Below are positions 9,677 to 19,200 of a stretch of 59,160 nucleotides of DNA, piece by piece. The stretch spans positions 1-59,160 of the forward strand of contig NZ_ALJC01000021.1 of assembly GCF_000282975.1 (NCBI RefSeq), in the 5' to 3' direction. Under the pieces are notes generated by a model. It was not told the origin of the DNA, did no database searches, and saw only the letters and a list, made by a program, of their open reading frames with translations. Origin of the DNA: Pseudomonas psychrophila HA-4. Lineage in GTDB: Bacteria > Pseudomonadota > Gammaproteobacteria > Pseudomonadales > Pseudomonadaceae. Made by a program: the position numbers and the translations under genes. Positions within the stretch are counted from its first letter, which is position 1, and every line of letters begins with the position of its first letter.

Positions 9677-10593
9677 AGGTTCACAGGAGCCGGTGGAACA
9701 ACAATGGCCTCAACAGGCGCAGCAACAAACACCGGTGTCGGCAAGTTCATCATTTGTGCAAGTAGGTTACCCAGACGCGGACGCAGCTCCTGACGGGAGA
9801 TGATCAGATCGATGGCGCCATGCTCCAGCAGGAACTCGCTGCGCTGAAAGCCTTCTGGCAACTTTTCACGAACGGTCTGCTCGATGACACGTGGACCGGC
9901 GAAACCGATCAGCGCCTTTGGCTCAGCCACGATCACGTCGCCAAGCATAGCCAAACTGGCCGAAACGCCGCCGTAGACCGGATCGGTCAACACGGAGATA
10001 AACGGAATGCCTTCTTCACGCAGACGCGCCAATACGGCAGAGGTCTTGGCCATTTGCATCAGCGAGATCAGCGCTTCTTGCATGCGAGCACCGCCGGAAG
10101 CGGCGAAGCAGATCATCGGGCAGCGGTGTTCGAGGGCGTAGTTGGCGGCACGTACAAAACGCTCACCGACGATGGCACCCATCGACCCACCCATAAAGGA
10201 GAACTCAAACGCCGAGACCACAACCGGCATGCCCAGCAGAGTGCCGCTCATGGAAATCAGTGCGTCTTTCTCGCCGGTTTGCTTTTGCGCGCCGACCAGA
10301 CGGTCCTTGTACTTCTTGCTGTCGCGGAATTTAAGACGGTCAACGGGCTCCAGATCAGCGCCCAACTCGTTACGACCGTCAACATCTAGGAAGATATTGA
10401 TGCGAGCACGTGCACCAATACGCATGTGGTGATTGCACTTCGGGCAAACGTCCAGGGTTTTTTCCAGCTCTGGGCGATAAAGCACAGCGTCGCAAGACGG
10501 GCATTTGTGCCACAGGCCTTCAGGTACCGAACTCTTTTTGACCTCGGAACGCATGATCGAAGGAATCAGTTTGTCTACCAACCAGTTGCTCAT
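9673..10593 (-). CDS. accD: Acetyl-CoA carboxylase carboxyltransferase subunit beta
   Basis: With AccA, AccD transfers carboxyl from biotin to acetyl-CoA to make malonyl-CoA for fatty-acid synthesis. I start it at the ATG at 10593 ([12 protein letters not shown]), which has GGAGAAAG before it, giving 306 residues. A zinc ribbon with C31, C34, C50 and C53 (CPSC and CPKC) is followed by the crotonase-like domain with [11 protein letters not shown] and [12 protein letters not shown]. It overlaps folC at its 3' end. Confidence 0.96.
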   Translation of the reverse strand: MSNWLVDKLIPSIMRSEVKKSSVPEGLWHKCPSCDAVLYRPELEKTLDVCPKCNHHMRIGARARINIFLDVDGRNELGADLEPVDRLKFRDSKKYKDRLVGAQKQTGEKDALISMSGTLLGMPVVVSAFEFSFMGGSMGAIVGERFVRAANYALEHRCPMICFAASGGARMQEALISLMQMAKTSAVLARLREEGIPFISVLTDPVYGGVSASLAMLGDVIVAEPKALIGFAGPRVIEQTVREKLPEGFQRSEFLLEHGAIDLIISRQELRPRLGNLLAQMMNLPTPVFVAAPVEAIVVPPAPVNL

Positions 10594-10863
10594 GCTTTCT
10601 TTCTCCAGTACCGGTGACCTAAACACTGACGTTCAGGCCCCGTGTATGCCCTTGAGCTAAATTCATTAGGTGTGCGGCGATGATTAGGGGAGCAGCGGTC
10701 TGCACAGAGCAAACCAGCGTAAATCCCGAAACCCTCAGCCCTCCCGGCAACACGCTGCATAGCGCTTGCCGCTTTAATTTCTGCCCGTCAAACCACCGGG
10801 CCCGCATGCTTCACACAGCGGTAAAGATGGACGGTGGCAGGCTGCCAACCGTCACATCCAGCA

Positions 10864-11487
10864 TCAGTTTGTTGCGCGTACTGCCTGCATAAAGGTCCGA
10901 ATCTTATCGTGATCCTTGATGCCTTTGCTCTTTTCTACACCGCCACTCACATCAACGGCGTAAGGCTGCACCTGAGCAATGGCCTGCGCCACGTTCTCGG
11001 CGCACAAGCCGCCAGCCAAAATAATCGGTTTGCTCAGCCCCTGAGGTATCAATGACCAGTCAAATGCCTGGCCAGTTCCACCCGGCACACCTTCAACGTA
11101 GGTATCGAGCAAAATCCCGCTCGCACTGGCGTAGGCGTCACATGCTGCTGCTATGTCATCGCCGGCCTTTACTCGTAGCGCCTTGATGTAGGGCCGGTGA
11201 TAACCTTCGCATTGCTCCGGCGTTTCATCGCCGTGAAATTGCAATAAGTCGAGCGGCACGGCGTCCAGCGTTTCGTTCAGTTCACAAGCGCTGGCATTCA
11301 CAAACAAGCCAACGGTAGTCACAAACGGCGGCAAAGCCGCAATGATTGCTCGCGCCTGCGCGGCGGTTACTGCACGCGGGCTTTTTGCATAAAACACAAA
11401 GCCAATCGCATCTGCTCCGGCCTCAACTGCTGCCAGTGCATCATCTATGCGGGTAATACCGCAGATCTTGCTGCGAACGGCTGACAT
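10864..11487 (-). CDS. trpF: Phosphoribosylanthranilate isomerase
   Basis: This 207-residue TIM-barrel enzyme converts N-(5-phosphoribosyl)anthranilate to CdRP in tryptophan synthesis. The general base is Cys9 in KICGITR and the general acid is Asp in [14 protein letters not shown] near the C terminus binds phosphate. It is unlinked to other trp genes, the standard Pseudomonas arrangement, and lies between truA and accD. The 270-base gap before accD contains no gene that I can see. Confidence 0.95.
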   Translation of the reverse strand: MSAVRSKICGITRIDDALAAVEAGADAIGFVFYAKSPRAVTAAQARAIIAALPPFVTTVGLFVNASACELNETLDAVPLDLLQFHGDETPEQCEGYHRPYIKALRVKAGDDIAAACDAYASASGILLDTYVEGVPGGTGQAFDWSLIPQGLSKPIILAGGLCAENVAQAIAQVQPYAVDVSGGVEKSKGIKDHDKIRTFMQAVRATN

Positions 11488-11550
11488 GTCAACTACACCC
11501 CAAGGCTAGCGTGTGAAAGTTCAGGATGGTAACAAATGCTTGTCGGGGCG

Positions 11551-12375
11551 TCAGCCGTCGAGTTCGCTAAACCCGGTCAAGAAATGTGGCCCGATATAAC
11601 GCTGCGGCAGCGCAAACTCGTCGCGGTATTCAACCTGCACCAGATACAAGCCATATGGATGGGCGGTCACGCCCCCTGAGCGGCGCTCACGGCTTTGCAG
11701 CACTTCCTTGATCCATTCAACTGGACGCTCGCCCGAACCGATGGTCATCAGTACACCGGCGATGTTTCGCACCATGTGGTGCAAAAACGCACTGGCGCGA
11801 ATATCCAGCACGATCATTTGGCCATGCCGCGTGACGCGCAGGTGGTGCATTTCTTTGATTGGAGACTTGGCCTGGCATTGCCCGGCCCGGAACGCGCTAA
11901 AGTCATGCACACCCAGCAAATATTGGGCGGCCTCGGCCATGCGCTCGACGTCCAGCGGGCGATGGTTCCAGGTGATTTCCTGATTCAGGTGGGCTGGGCG
12001 AATCGGATCGTTATAGATCACATAGCGGTAACGCCGGGCAATAGCCTTGAAGCGCGCATGAAAATCCGCGGGCATGACCTTGGCCCACGTGACGCTGATG
12101 TCATGGGGCAGATTGATATTAGCGCCCATGACCCAAGCTTTAAGTGAGCGCTCGGCCTGCGTATCAAAGTGCACCACTTGCCCGCAGGCGTGAACACCCG
12201 CGTCAGTACGCCCGGCACACATCAATGAAACGGGTGAATCGGCTACTTTTGAGAGCGCGTTTTCCAGGGTTTCCTGAACGGTCAGCACGCCATTGGCCTG
12301 ACGTTGCCAGCCGCTGTAGCGCGAACCTTTGTATTCCACGCCCAGCGCGATTCGGAAAAAGCCTTCGGCGGCCAT
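11551..12375 (-). CDS. truA: tRNA pseudouridine(38-40) synthase
   Basis: TruA makes pseudouridine at positions 38-40 of the tRNA anticodon arm. The catalytic Asp is D58 in AGRTDAGVHA. HHMVRNIAGVLM and the C-terminal APHPYGL-like segment TAHPYGLYLVQ support the call. I chose the ATG at 12375 (274 residues), which places the first strand as far from Met as in E. coli TruA. No good ribosome site is visible there, and an in-frame TTG at 12432 would add 19 residues, so the start is uncertain. Confidence 0.93.
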   Translation of the reverse strand: MAAEGFFRIALGVEYKGSRYSGWQRQANGVLTVQETLENALSKVADSPVSLMCAGRTDAGVHACGQVVHFDTQAERSLKAWVMGANINLPHDISVTWAKVMPADFHARFKAIARRYRYVIYNDPIRPAHLNQEITWNHRPLDVERMAEAAQYLLGVHDFSAFRAGQCQAKSPIKEMHHLRVTRHGQMIVLDIRASAFLHHMVRNIAGVLMTIGSGERPVEWIKEVLQSRERRSGGVTAHPYGLYLVQVEYRDEFALPQRYIGPHFLTGFSELDG

Positions 12376-12507
12376 TTCGGCTGCGGGGTTATCTATATTT
12401 GCCAAGGAGTTACAGCCTGATGATGAGCGCAAAAGCGGCCATTATAAGGCGCACCGGCCAAGACGCCATGCATCAATGGGCTTCATGCGCAAATTGCAGG
12501 TGCCGTT

Positions 12508-12554
12508 TAGGAGCGAGCTGGCTCGCGATCTTTTAAAGATCAAAAGATCGCGAG
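12508..12554. repeat. REP-like palindrome
   Basis: TAGGAGCGAGCTGGCTCGCGATCTTTT and then AAAAGATCGCGAG form a palindrome between fimV and truA. It belongs to the same GGAGCGAGC..CTCGCGATC family as the elements near 30.8, 36.1 and 38.7 kb. Confidence 0.65.
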
Positions 12555-12574
12555 GTTAAGTGTGAGCGCGGGTA

Positions 12575-14977
12575 TCACGCCAGACGCGTGATCATTTCCA
12601 GCGCTTCAGCCTGTTGCTCTGGGCTGCCCTCGCCCATGACTTCGGTCAGGATATCGCGGGCGCCTTCGTCGTCACCCATGTCGATGTAGGCTTGGGCCAG
12701 GTCAAGCTTGGTCGCTGCTTCGTCCGTACCCGACAAGAAGTCGAACTCCGGCTCGTCGTCAGCTTGCGCAAATGGCTCGGCCATCGCTGGCTCTTCTAGG
12801 CTCTGCGACAAGCGCTGCAACTCGGCATTGACCTTGTCCAACTCTACCGAAAAGCTGTCCGGCGCCTCCGGTGCAGGTGCCTCTTGCGCCAGAGACAAGT
12901 CAAAGTCGGCTGGCAAGTCCAAGTCCAAATCAAAGGCATCTTCGAGCGCTGATTGTGTTTCAGCTTGCTGCTCGAGCACCGCCTCAAAGCTTTGTTCATT
13001 CTCGCGAGCCAGTTTATCGACGCTCTGCTCAGACGACACCACGGTCGGTGACGCGGCTTCGAGGTCATCAAGGCTCAAATCAAAATCGTGATCGAACGCT
13101 TCAGCCGCAGGCGTCACGACCGGCTCTGGCTTCACTTCAGGCTGCGGCGTCACCACACGGTCGTCACGCATCATTTCCTTGACGAAGTCAGCCTGAAATT
13201 GAGAGGCCACCGCGGCGGTCACAATCCCGGCCGCAACCGCCACCATAGCTGGATAACGAAGTTTGAGCTGCGCCACCTCGGAGTAGTTTTTGCCATTAGC
13301 TATCAGTTGGCGCTCTTGAGCGATAAAGGCATCGCGCTCGCCCAGCTCGCCGTACACCTGCATCAACTTCAAACGCAAATCGCTGCGCTGTGGCGACTGG
13401 CGAACCGCACCCTCAAGTAAGCCGGCCGCTTCATGAAATTGCTGTTGTTCGATCAGTTGCTCGGCTTCGACCAGCACCTCGGCACCAGACCTGGCTACCG
13501 ACACCGGGGCTGCCGGAGCAACCAACGGCGCAGGGGTCGGAGCGGTGTCGAGCTTGACACTCGGCGGCGGTACTTCAAGGCCCTCAAAGCTGCTGTCCGG
13601 CATGTCCAGATCAGCCGAAAACTCTGGCTCTTCTTCAAGCGCCCGCGCCATGCGTGCGTGTCGCTCAGCGGCTTGCTGCGCCTTGCGCCGACGAAGCAGC
13701 AGCAACAAAAGCAACAGCAACAACACCGCAGCGCCGCCCACCAACGCGGTCATTAGCGGACTGCCCAGCAAGTCCTGAATTCTGCGCTCGTCACTGGGTG
13801 TTGCGCCGCCTTCAGGTGTCGGCGGGATAGCGGTTGCTGGCGCACCTTCGACGGCACCGGCAATATCCGCTTCTGGGGAATCAGCTGCCTCGCTCGCCAA
13901 CTGCGCAGGCAGCACGGCCGCCGTTTCACCAGGCACCGAAACATCGCCCTGCAACTTGGCCAACTGGTTGTTTTTCAATTCAATCAAGCGTTGCAACTTG
14001 TCGACCTGGCTTTGCAGGTCTTGTACGCGACTTTGCAGTTCGGCACTCTCACGACGGCTGGTGTCCAGGCTTTCCTGGGTCATGGCCAGCTTGTCATTGA
14101 GATTCTTGGCGTCTGCGCCAGCCCCTTTGCCCGCCTTCCCCGCTACCAAACTCAGACCATCCGCGGCCACAGGCTTGGCCTGCGTCACGGTGGCCGGCTT
14201 GCGGGTACTGGCATCCAACTGTTGAGCTCGCGGTGCGGTGCGACGGCCACTGCGCCAGTCGGCGTTCTGCGCGGCAACTTCAGACACAGCCTTAGCCTGA
14301 GGCAACTCGACACTCTGGGCCGCGTCCGGCAAGCGCAGCACTTTGCCGGTCTTCAGACGGTTGATGTTGCCGTCGATAAAGGCATCAGGGTTAAGGGCCT
14401 GAATCGCCAGCATGGTCTGTTGGACAGAGCCGCCATTACGCGCCTTCGCGGCGATTTCCCACAAGGTGTCGCGGGACGTCGTGGTGTGTTGCGTCGGAGC
14501 ACTGGCACCCGTAGCCGCAGCAGCCGTTGCAGTGGTCGCCGAAGCCGCCGAAGCCGCCGCTGCGGTTTGCGGCGAGAACTTGGCAGGGTCCAGCAACACG
14601 CTGTAATCGCGCATCAAGCGGCCGTTGGGCCACATTACTTGCACCAGAAACTTTACGAAAGGCTCTGTCAGCGGCTGGCTGGAGGTAACGCGCAGCACGC
14701 TTTTGCCATTGGCGTTGATCACCGGGGTAAAACGCAAGTCATTCAAATAGGAAGGACGCGGCACCCCGGCCTTGTTGAATTCGTCCGCCGGGGCCAGGCT
14801 CGGCACCACTTCGGCGGCACTCAGGTCCTTGACATCCAGCAACTCGATCTCAGCCAGCAGTGGCTGGTTCTGAGTCGACTTCAGGGTCAGCTCTCCGAGC
14901 CCAAGCGCCTGTGCCATACCGGATGACAGCGCCGAAGCGGCGGCTATTGCTAACACTAATTTGCGAACCTGAACCAT
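12575..14977 (-). CDS. fimV: FimV-like cell-pole/peptidoglycan-binding hub protein
   Basis: FimV is an inner-membrane hub that supports twitching motility and polar protein placement in P. aeruginosa. These 800 residues show a signal peptide (1-24), a conserved N-terminal domain starting LGLGELTLKSTQNQPLLAEI, a LysM domain (about 170-220, SRDTLWEIAAKARNG), a coiled coil (about 295-345), one Leu-rich membrane helix near residue 415, a long acidic cytosolic region and a final TPR-like helix pair. It is somewhat shorter than the 900-residue P. aeruginosa protein, as expected for the variable linker. It has its own promoter region and a site AAGGAAGAGG. Confidence 0.93.
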   Translation of the reverse strand: MVQVRKLVLAIAAASALSSGMAQALGLGELTLKSTQNQPLLAEIELLDVKDLSAAEVVPSLAPADEFNKAGVPRPSYLNDLRFTPVINANGKSVLRVTSSQPLTEPFVKFLVQVMWPNGRLMRDYSVLLDPAKFSPQTAAAASAASATTATAAAATGASAPTQHTTTSRDTLWEIAAKARNGGSVQQTMLAIQALNPDAFIDGNINRLKTGKVLRLPDAAQSVELPQAKAVSEVAAQNADWRSGRRTAPRAQQLDASTRKPATVTQAKPVAADGLSLVAGKAGKGAGADAKNLNDKLAMTQESLDTSRRESAELQSRVQDLQSQVDKLQRLIELKNNQLAKLQGDVSVPGETAAVLPAQLASEAADSPEADIAGAVEGAPATAIPPTPEGGATPSDERRIQDLLGSPLMTALVGGAAVLLLLLLLLLLRRRKAQQAAERHARMARALEEEPEFSADLDMPDSSFEGLEVPPPSVKLDTAPTPAPLVAPAAPVSVARSGAEVLVEAEQLIEQQQFHEAAGLLEGAVRQSPQRSDLRLKLMQVYGELGERDAFIAQERQLIANGKNYSEVAQLKLRYPAMVAVAAGIVTAAVASQFQADFVKEMMRDDRVVTPQPEVKPEPVVTPAAEAFDHDFDLSLDDLEAASPTVVSSEQSVDKLARENEQSFEAVLEQQAETQSALEDAFDLDLDLPADFDLSLAQEAPAPEAPDSFSVELDKVNAELQRLSQSLEEPAMAEPFAQADDEPEFDFLSGTDEAATKLDLAQAYIDMGDDEGARDILTEVMGEGSPEQQAEALEMITRLA

Positions 14978-15156
14978 AGCCTCTTCCTTATGGGTACAGA
15001 CCTCGTCCCACGAGATCTGTAGAGCTGCTGCCTGATGACAGGTCCGGGGGCTTATATACCCCCGACACGCTGCCTCATTAAATCTGTAAGCCCTGACAGC
15101 AGCTTGACTGCGACGCCGGCTCTGGAGCCCTAATGAAAATTGACGCCAAGTATCTT

Positions 15157-16167
15157 TTACAGCTGGTCTTTTATCAACAACTCAGCCAGTTGCACGGCAT
15201 TCAGCGCAGCGCCTTTGCGTACGTTATCTGACGTCAACCAGAGATTTAGTTCACTGGTGTCATCCACACCGTGACGCACTCGGCCGACATACACGACGTC
15301 CTGGCCGACTGCATCCCCTACCGCTGTAGGGTAGTCGCCCGCCTCCACCAGTTCGATTCCGTCGCCAGCTTCAAAGGCAGCATTCACCGCATCCAGGTCC
15401 ACGGGCGCAGCCAGTTGCACCGATACACTATAGCTATCGCCAAAAAACACCGGAGCTTGAACACAGGTTACCGATACTTTTAAGTCAGGCATGCCCAGCA
15501 CTTCGCGCAGCTCTGTGACCAAGCGTTTTTCCAACGGCACATGACCTTGCGTATCCGGCGTGCCAACTTGTGCCAACACGTTAAACGCCATCTGGCGATC
15601 AAAGAAACGTGTCTCCAGCGGGTGCAGATTCAGCAGTGCAGTGGTTTGACGGGCTAATTCGGATACAGCCTCACGGCCTTGAGCCGAAACCGCAAGACAC
15701 GCCGTTACCGTCACTCGCTGCATGTCGACCAAGCCGCGCAATGGTGCCAACACCACGGCCAAGGCGGTGGCCGAAGGGCTTGGGCTGCTGATTTGTAGCG
15801 GCTGTTGCAAACCGGTCAAAACCTGCGCATTGGACTCAGGTACCACCTGTGGCGCCTGCACCGAAGGCAGTGCGCCCGACAAATCGATCACCGTGCAACC
15901 GGCCGCACTGGCTTTTGCCGCGAAGCTCAGGGTTACGTCAGGGCCGGCGGCAAAGAACACCAGTTTGGCTTTGCTGAAGTCGAACTCGTCGACCTCACGC
16001 ACTCTTACGTTTTTACCTCTAAAAGGCACCGAACTGCCGGCCGACTCGCTACTGGCCAGCAGATGCAAGTCCGCAACCGGGAAGTCGCGCTCCTCAAGAA
16101 TCTGCACAATGGTTTCGCCGACAGTGCCGGTGGCGCCAACAACGGCAATATCAAAGGACGGGCTCAT
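15157..16167 (-). CDS. usg: Usg-like aspartate-semialdehyde dehydrogenase homologue, catalytic Cys absent
   Basis: This 336-residue homologue of aspartate-semialdehyde dehydrogenase keeps the NADP-binding start AVVGATGTVGETI and the overall two-domain layout. At the place of the active-site NPNCST it has ISSPSPSA (residues 126-133), so the nucleophilic Cys is missing. Usg proteins are known to lie next to fimV and truA and to lack catalytic residues; their role is unknown. The true Asd is encoded separately at 21.2 kb. An enzymatic role is therefore unlikely. Confidence 0.87.
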   Translation of the reverse strand: MSPSFDIAVVGATGTVGETIVQILEERDFPVADLHLLASSESAGSSVPFRGKNVRVREVDEFDFSKAKLVFFAAGPDVTLSFAAKASAAGCTVIDLSGALPSVQAPQVVPESNAQVLTGLQQPLQISSPSPSATALAVVLAPLRGLVDMQRVTVTACLAVSAQGREAVSELARQTTALLNLHPLETRFFDRQMAFNVLAQVGTPDTQGHVPLEKRLVTELREVLGMPDLKVSVTCVQAPVFFGDSYSVSVQLAAPVDLDAVNAAFEAGDGIELVEAGDYPTAVGDAVGQDVVYVGRVRHGVDDTSELNLWLTSDNVRKGAALNAVQLAELLIKDQL

Positions 16168-16292
16168 GGATCTACCTCAGGCGAAACGTGGGGAGGCGCA
16201 CTTTAACTGCCCGGCGTAAGCCAAGCAATTAAGCGATCGATGGTGTGACGCCATAGCCCTACGACTGACGTGCAATCGAGGGCTGCCAAGCC

Positions 16293-19200
16293 TTAATGAT
16301 TATCAAGGGGCAAAAACCAGCGCTGTACAAGATCTTTGCCGATCACGCCATGATAAATATTGACTGTGGCCTGAGGGCTATTCGACTTGTTGAGCTGCGA
16401 ATAGTAGCTTTCTCTGCGCTGGGATTTGAGTTTCAGATGGGCCACGCCGTAGTTTTCCTTTGGCGTATCTGCCGCAGCATAGTGAATGTGGGCGTACCAG
16501 AGCGGGGAACCATTCTTGTCATTGATGGCGTATTCCTGAATATAGTCCTTACGCTCGCCAGCCAGTTTTATCCGTTTGCCTAACCCCGCTATCTGCACAC
16601 GGTCTTGGTCAAGCAGGTACTGAAGATTGCCGTGTGTAGGGGGCAGTTCAAGACTCAACTGGATGCGGAGTTCTTTACCTTTTTCGGTCAAACGCGTGGC
16701 GCCACTGCGCAAGTCCTCAACCAAGACCAGATCCGATTGCACCACTGCGTCTAGAGGCTGGGCATTTATGGCTTTGCTGAGTTCTGCTGCCAAGTGATTG
16801 AGGCGTTCTGCCTCATGCTGGAGAACCTCTTCAACTTCCTGCGGGTATCTGGAGATTTTTTTATATTCCTCGGCCCTGCGCAGATGCTTTTCGAGATCAG
16901 CGTAGCGTTTACGAGCCTCACCTTTGAGAATAGCGAGTGGCTGCGTGACGGAAGGCGCTTTGGGCGTTACTACTTTTATTTCGTCCCAGACCTCGCCGTG
17001 CTCTGAATAAGTACCGAGTAGTTGATCGTCTTCTTCAGCACGAACTTCGACAACCTCTATAGGCCACTCACCTCCCGCGGGTATTAATTTGCCAATCAGC
17101 CGCCCGCTATTGCGGGTTTTGATGATTCGTTTAGGTGCATCCGCTGTAGGCGCACGGTGAGGCGTGAGCGGCAATTCAGCCCGTTTGATACCCGGTTTAA
17201 TCTCGGCAGCCATTTTTTTTGTGACGTCTTGGTAAAGCCCGTCCAGCATCGTGATGATTTTGTTGAAGAAAACGCTGTCCAACTCATCAGCGCTGATAAT
17301 GCCCAAGCCTCGTAAGGAATCCAGCGACTGAGCATAGGAATCAACGAGACTACTCAATACTTCAAGGCTTTCACCGCTGCTGAAATCAAACGTATTGAGC
17401 TCTGCATGGGTACTGATAAGTTTTCTCACAGGCGAGACGAGGCTCTCCAGACTTTCAACCAACGCAGTATTAATGTGCCAGTCTTTAACGCTGGGTTTTA
17501 TCAGCCAATTTAAATATGAATTCTTAATGGGGACATCAAAAAAATCGACGTTGGTTTTCTTCAAACTAACGTCTTTGAGAGAACTCTCATACCGTTGCAT
17601 TCCCGCCTGATCCAGACGCTCCAGATAGCGAGTCCTGAGTTCAAGCGTGGCAATCATTTTTTCATAAATATCTAAATAGGCCTTAATGACTTGGTCAAAC
17701 CGCAGATTGCCAGAATGGCTAGCCATCTTAGATATTCTATTTGGAACACCCTTCAAGTCGTGGTCATAAATAACCATAAGATGATTGCACTCAGTCGCAA
17801 GAGCCAATATTCGGCCATCAATATCGTATTTCTTTACATCCGGAAACAGGTTTTTAAACTCATCGAGATTCGTCAGCAACAGAAGGTATGAGTCGATCAT
17901 CTGCTGAGTGGCACTCTCGGCTTTACGGCGATAAACACTGCGTTGTTCTTCAGTAAAACGCGGGTCTTTTTCAGCGCGCTCCATAACGGATATTGACACC
18001 TGGAATGTTGCGTTCAACTTCGGCGTTTCTTCGTTGAGCTTCACCCACTGGTCTAGCATCTCCGCTCTTCGCGCATCTTTTTGTTCGCGCAAAGCCTGTA
18101 ATCGAGCCTTAGGCATGCCGCCAGATAAACGCAAACGCAGATCCAGGGACCATCGACCGTCCCCACTGGACTTCAAATAGGGGCCTAAATGTTTACTGTC
18201 AGTTGGGTCTACAATCACGACGCCTTCTGACCCCGCACTGACTTCATATAGCTTGTCCTCAACTAAGGCATGCCATTTATTGTGAATCACATATAGCCCC
18301 TTACGAGGCACATCAGCACTGGGGTTGTGCAAGACAGGCTGGGGCATTGGGTTGGGCTTCGTTACCTCGAAACGGGAGAGCATAATTTGTTGGCTGGATG
18401 TCAACCGATTCTGGGAACTGGCAAAACTGAAGTCCAGAGGCGTGCTCTGCATGTCGGGTAACTCACCTAGAAAGGCAACAGCTCCCGCAGTCACTTTAGG
18501 CGCCGGTAGCTCTGGCCACCGCTCAGCACTGCGCCCAGGCGCCCGAGGCTTTACAACCTGCTCCCTGACACCATCGGCTAGTGATGGCCGCACAGGAACC
18601 GACGCAGAGGGGGGGAACAGCACCATGACCAGATTAAGCAGCAAGTCAACCAATCCAAGCTCGCGCGTGGTCGGATCTTCACTGTTGAGTGACGGGATGT
18701 CCTTGATGGCAGCCAGCAACATGACTGATAGCCCTACCGTGAGCATTGTGGGAACACTCACAAACGGCAGCAGCACAAGATTGAATATCAAGTTGGTTCG
18801 TTCAAGCAACACACCCCAGCGACTCTCGGTGTTGGACACGGAGTCTCTTTCGGCCTGACTCACCAGCGCATTTGCATTGCTGTTGTAGAGAAACTGCACT
18901 AGCTTGCCGTTATGCACATATTGCAACAACTCGTCGCTGGCGCCATCGACGGACAACGTGGCGGGTGGCGGTACTTCAATGGGAGCAAACTCGCTGCCCA
19001 GTCCAAAACGTACGTAATGGGGTTCCTGAAAGCCACCATGGTCGTATATGGGCCGGGCGACGTTACTCAACCACACCAGCACACTGGTTTGCAGCTCTCC
19101 CGGCTGAGCAATAGCCTCCAGCAGTGCGGCGCGAGTGGCGAACTCATGCAGCGATTGATGGTAGAACGGCCGATATAGCAGGTGCGGGCCGACATTCACA

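Noticed and set aside
16293..17300. C-terminal part of the giant gene as a polymorphic toxin tip with an immunity gene
   Set aside because: The end resembles the conserved family end as I recall it, and the next gene on the strand is usg, not a small immunity-like gene.
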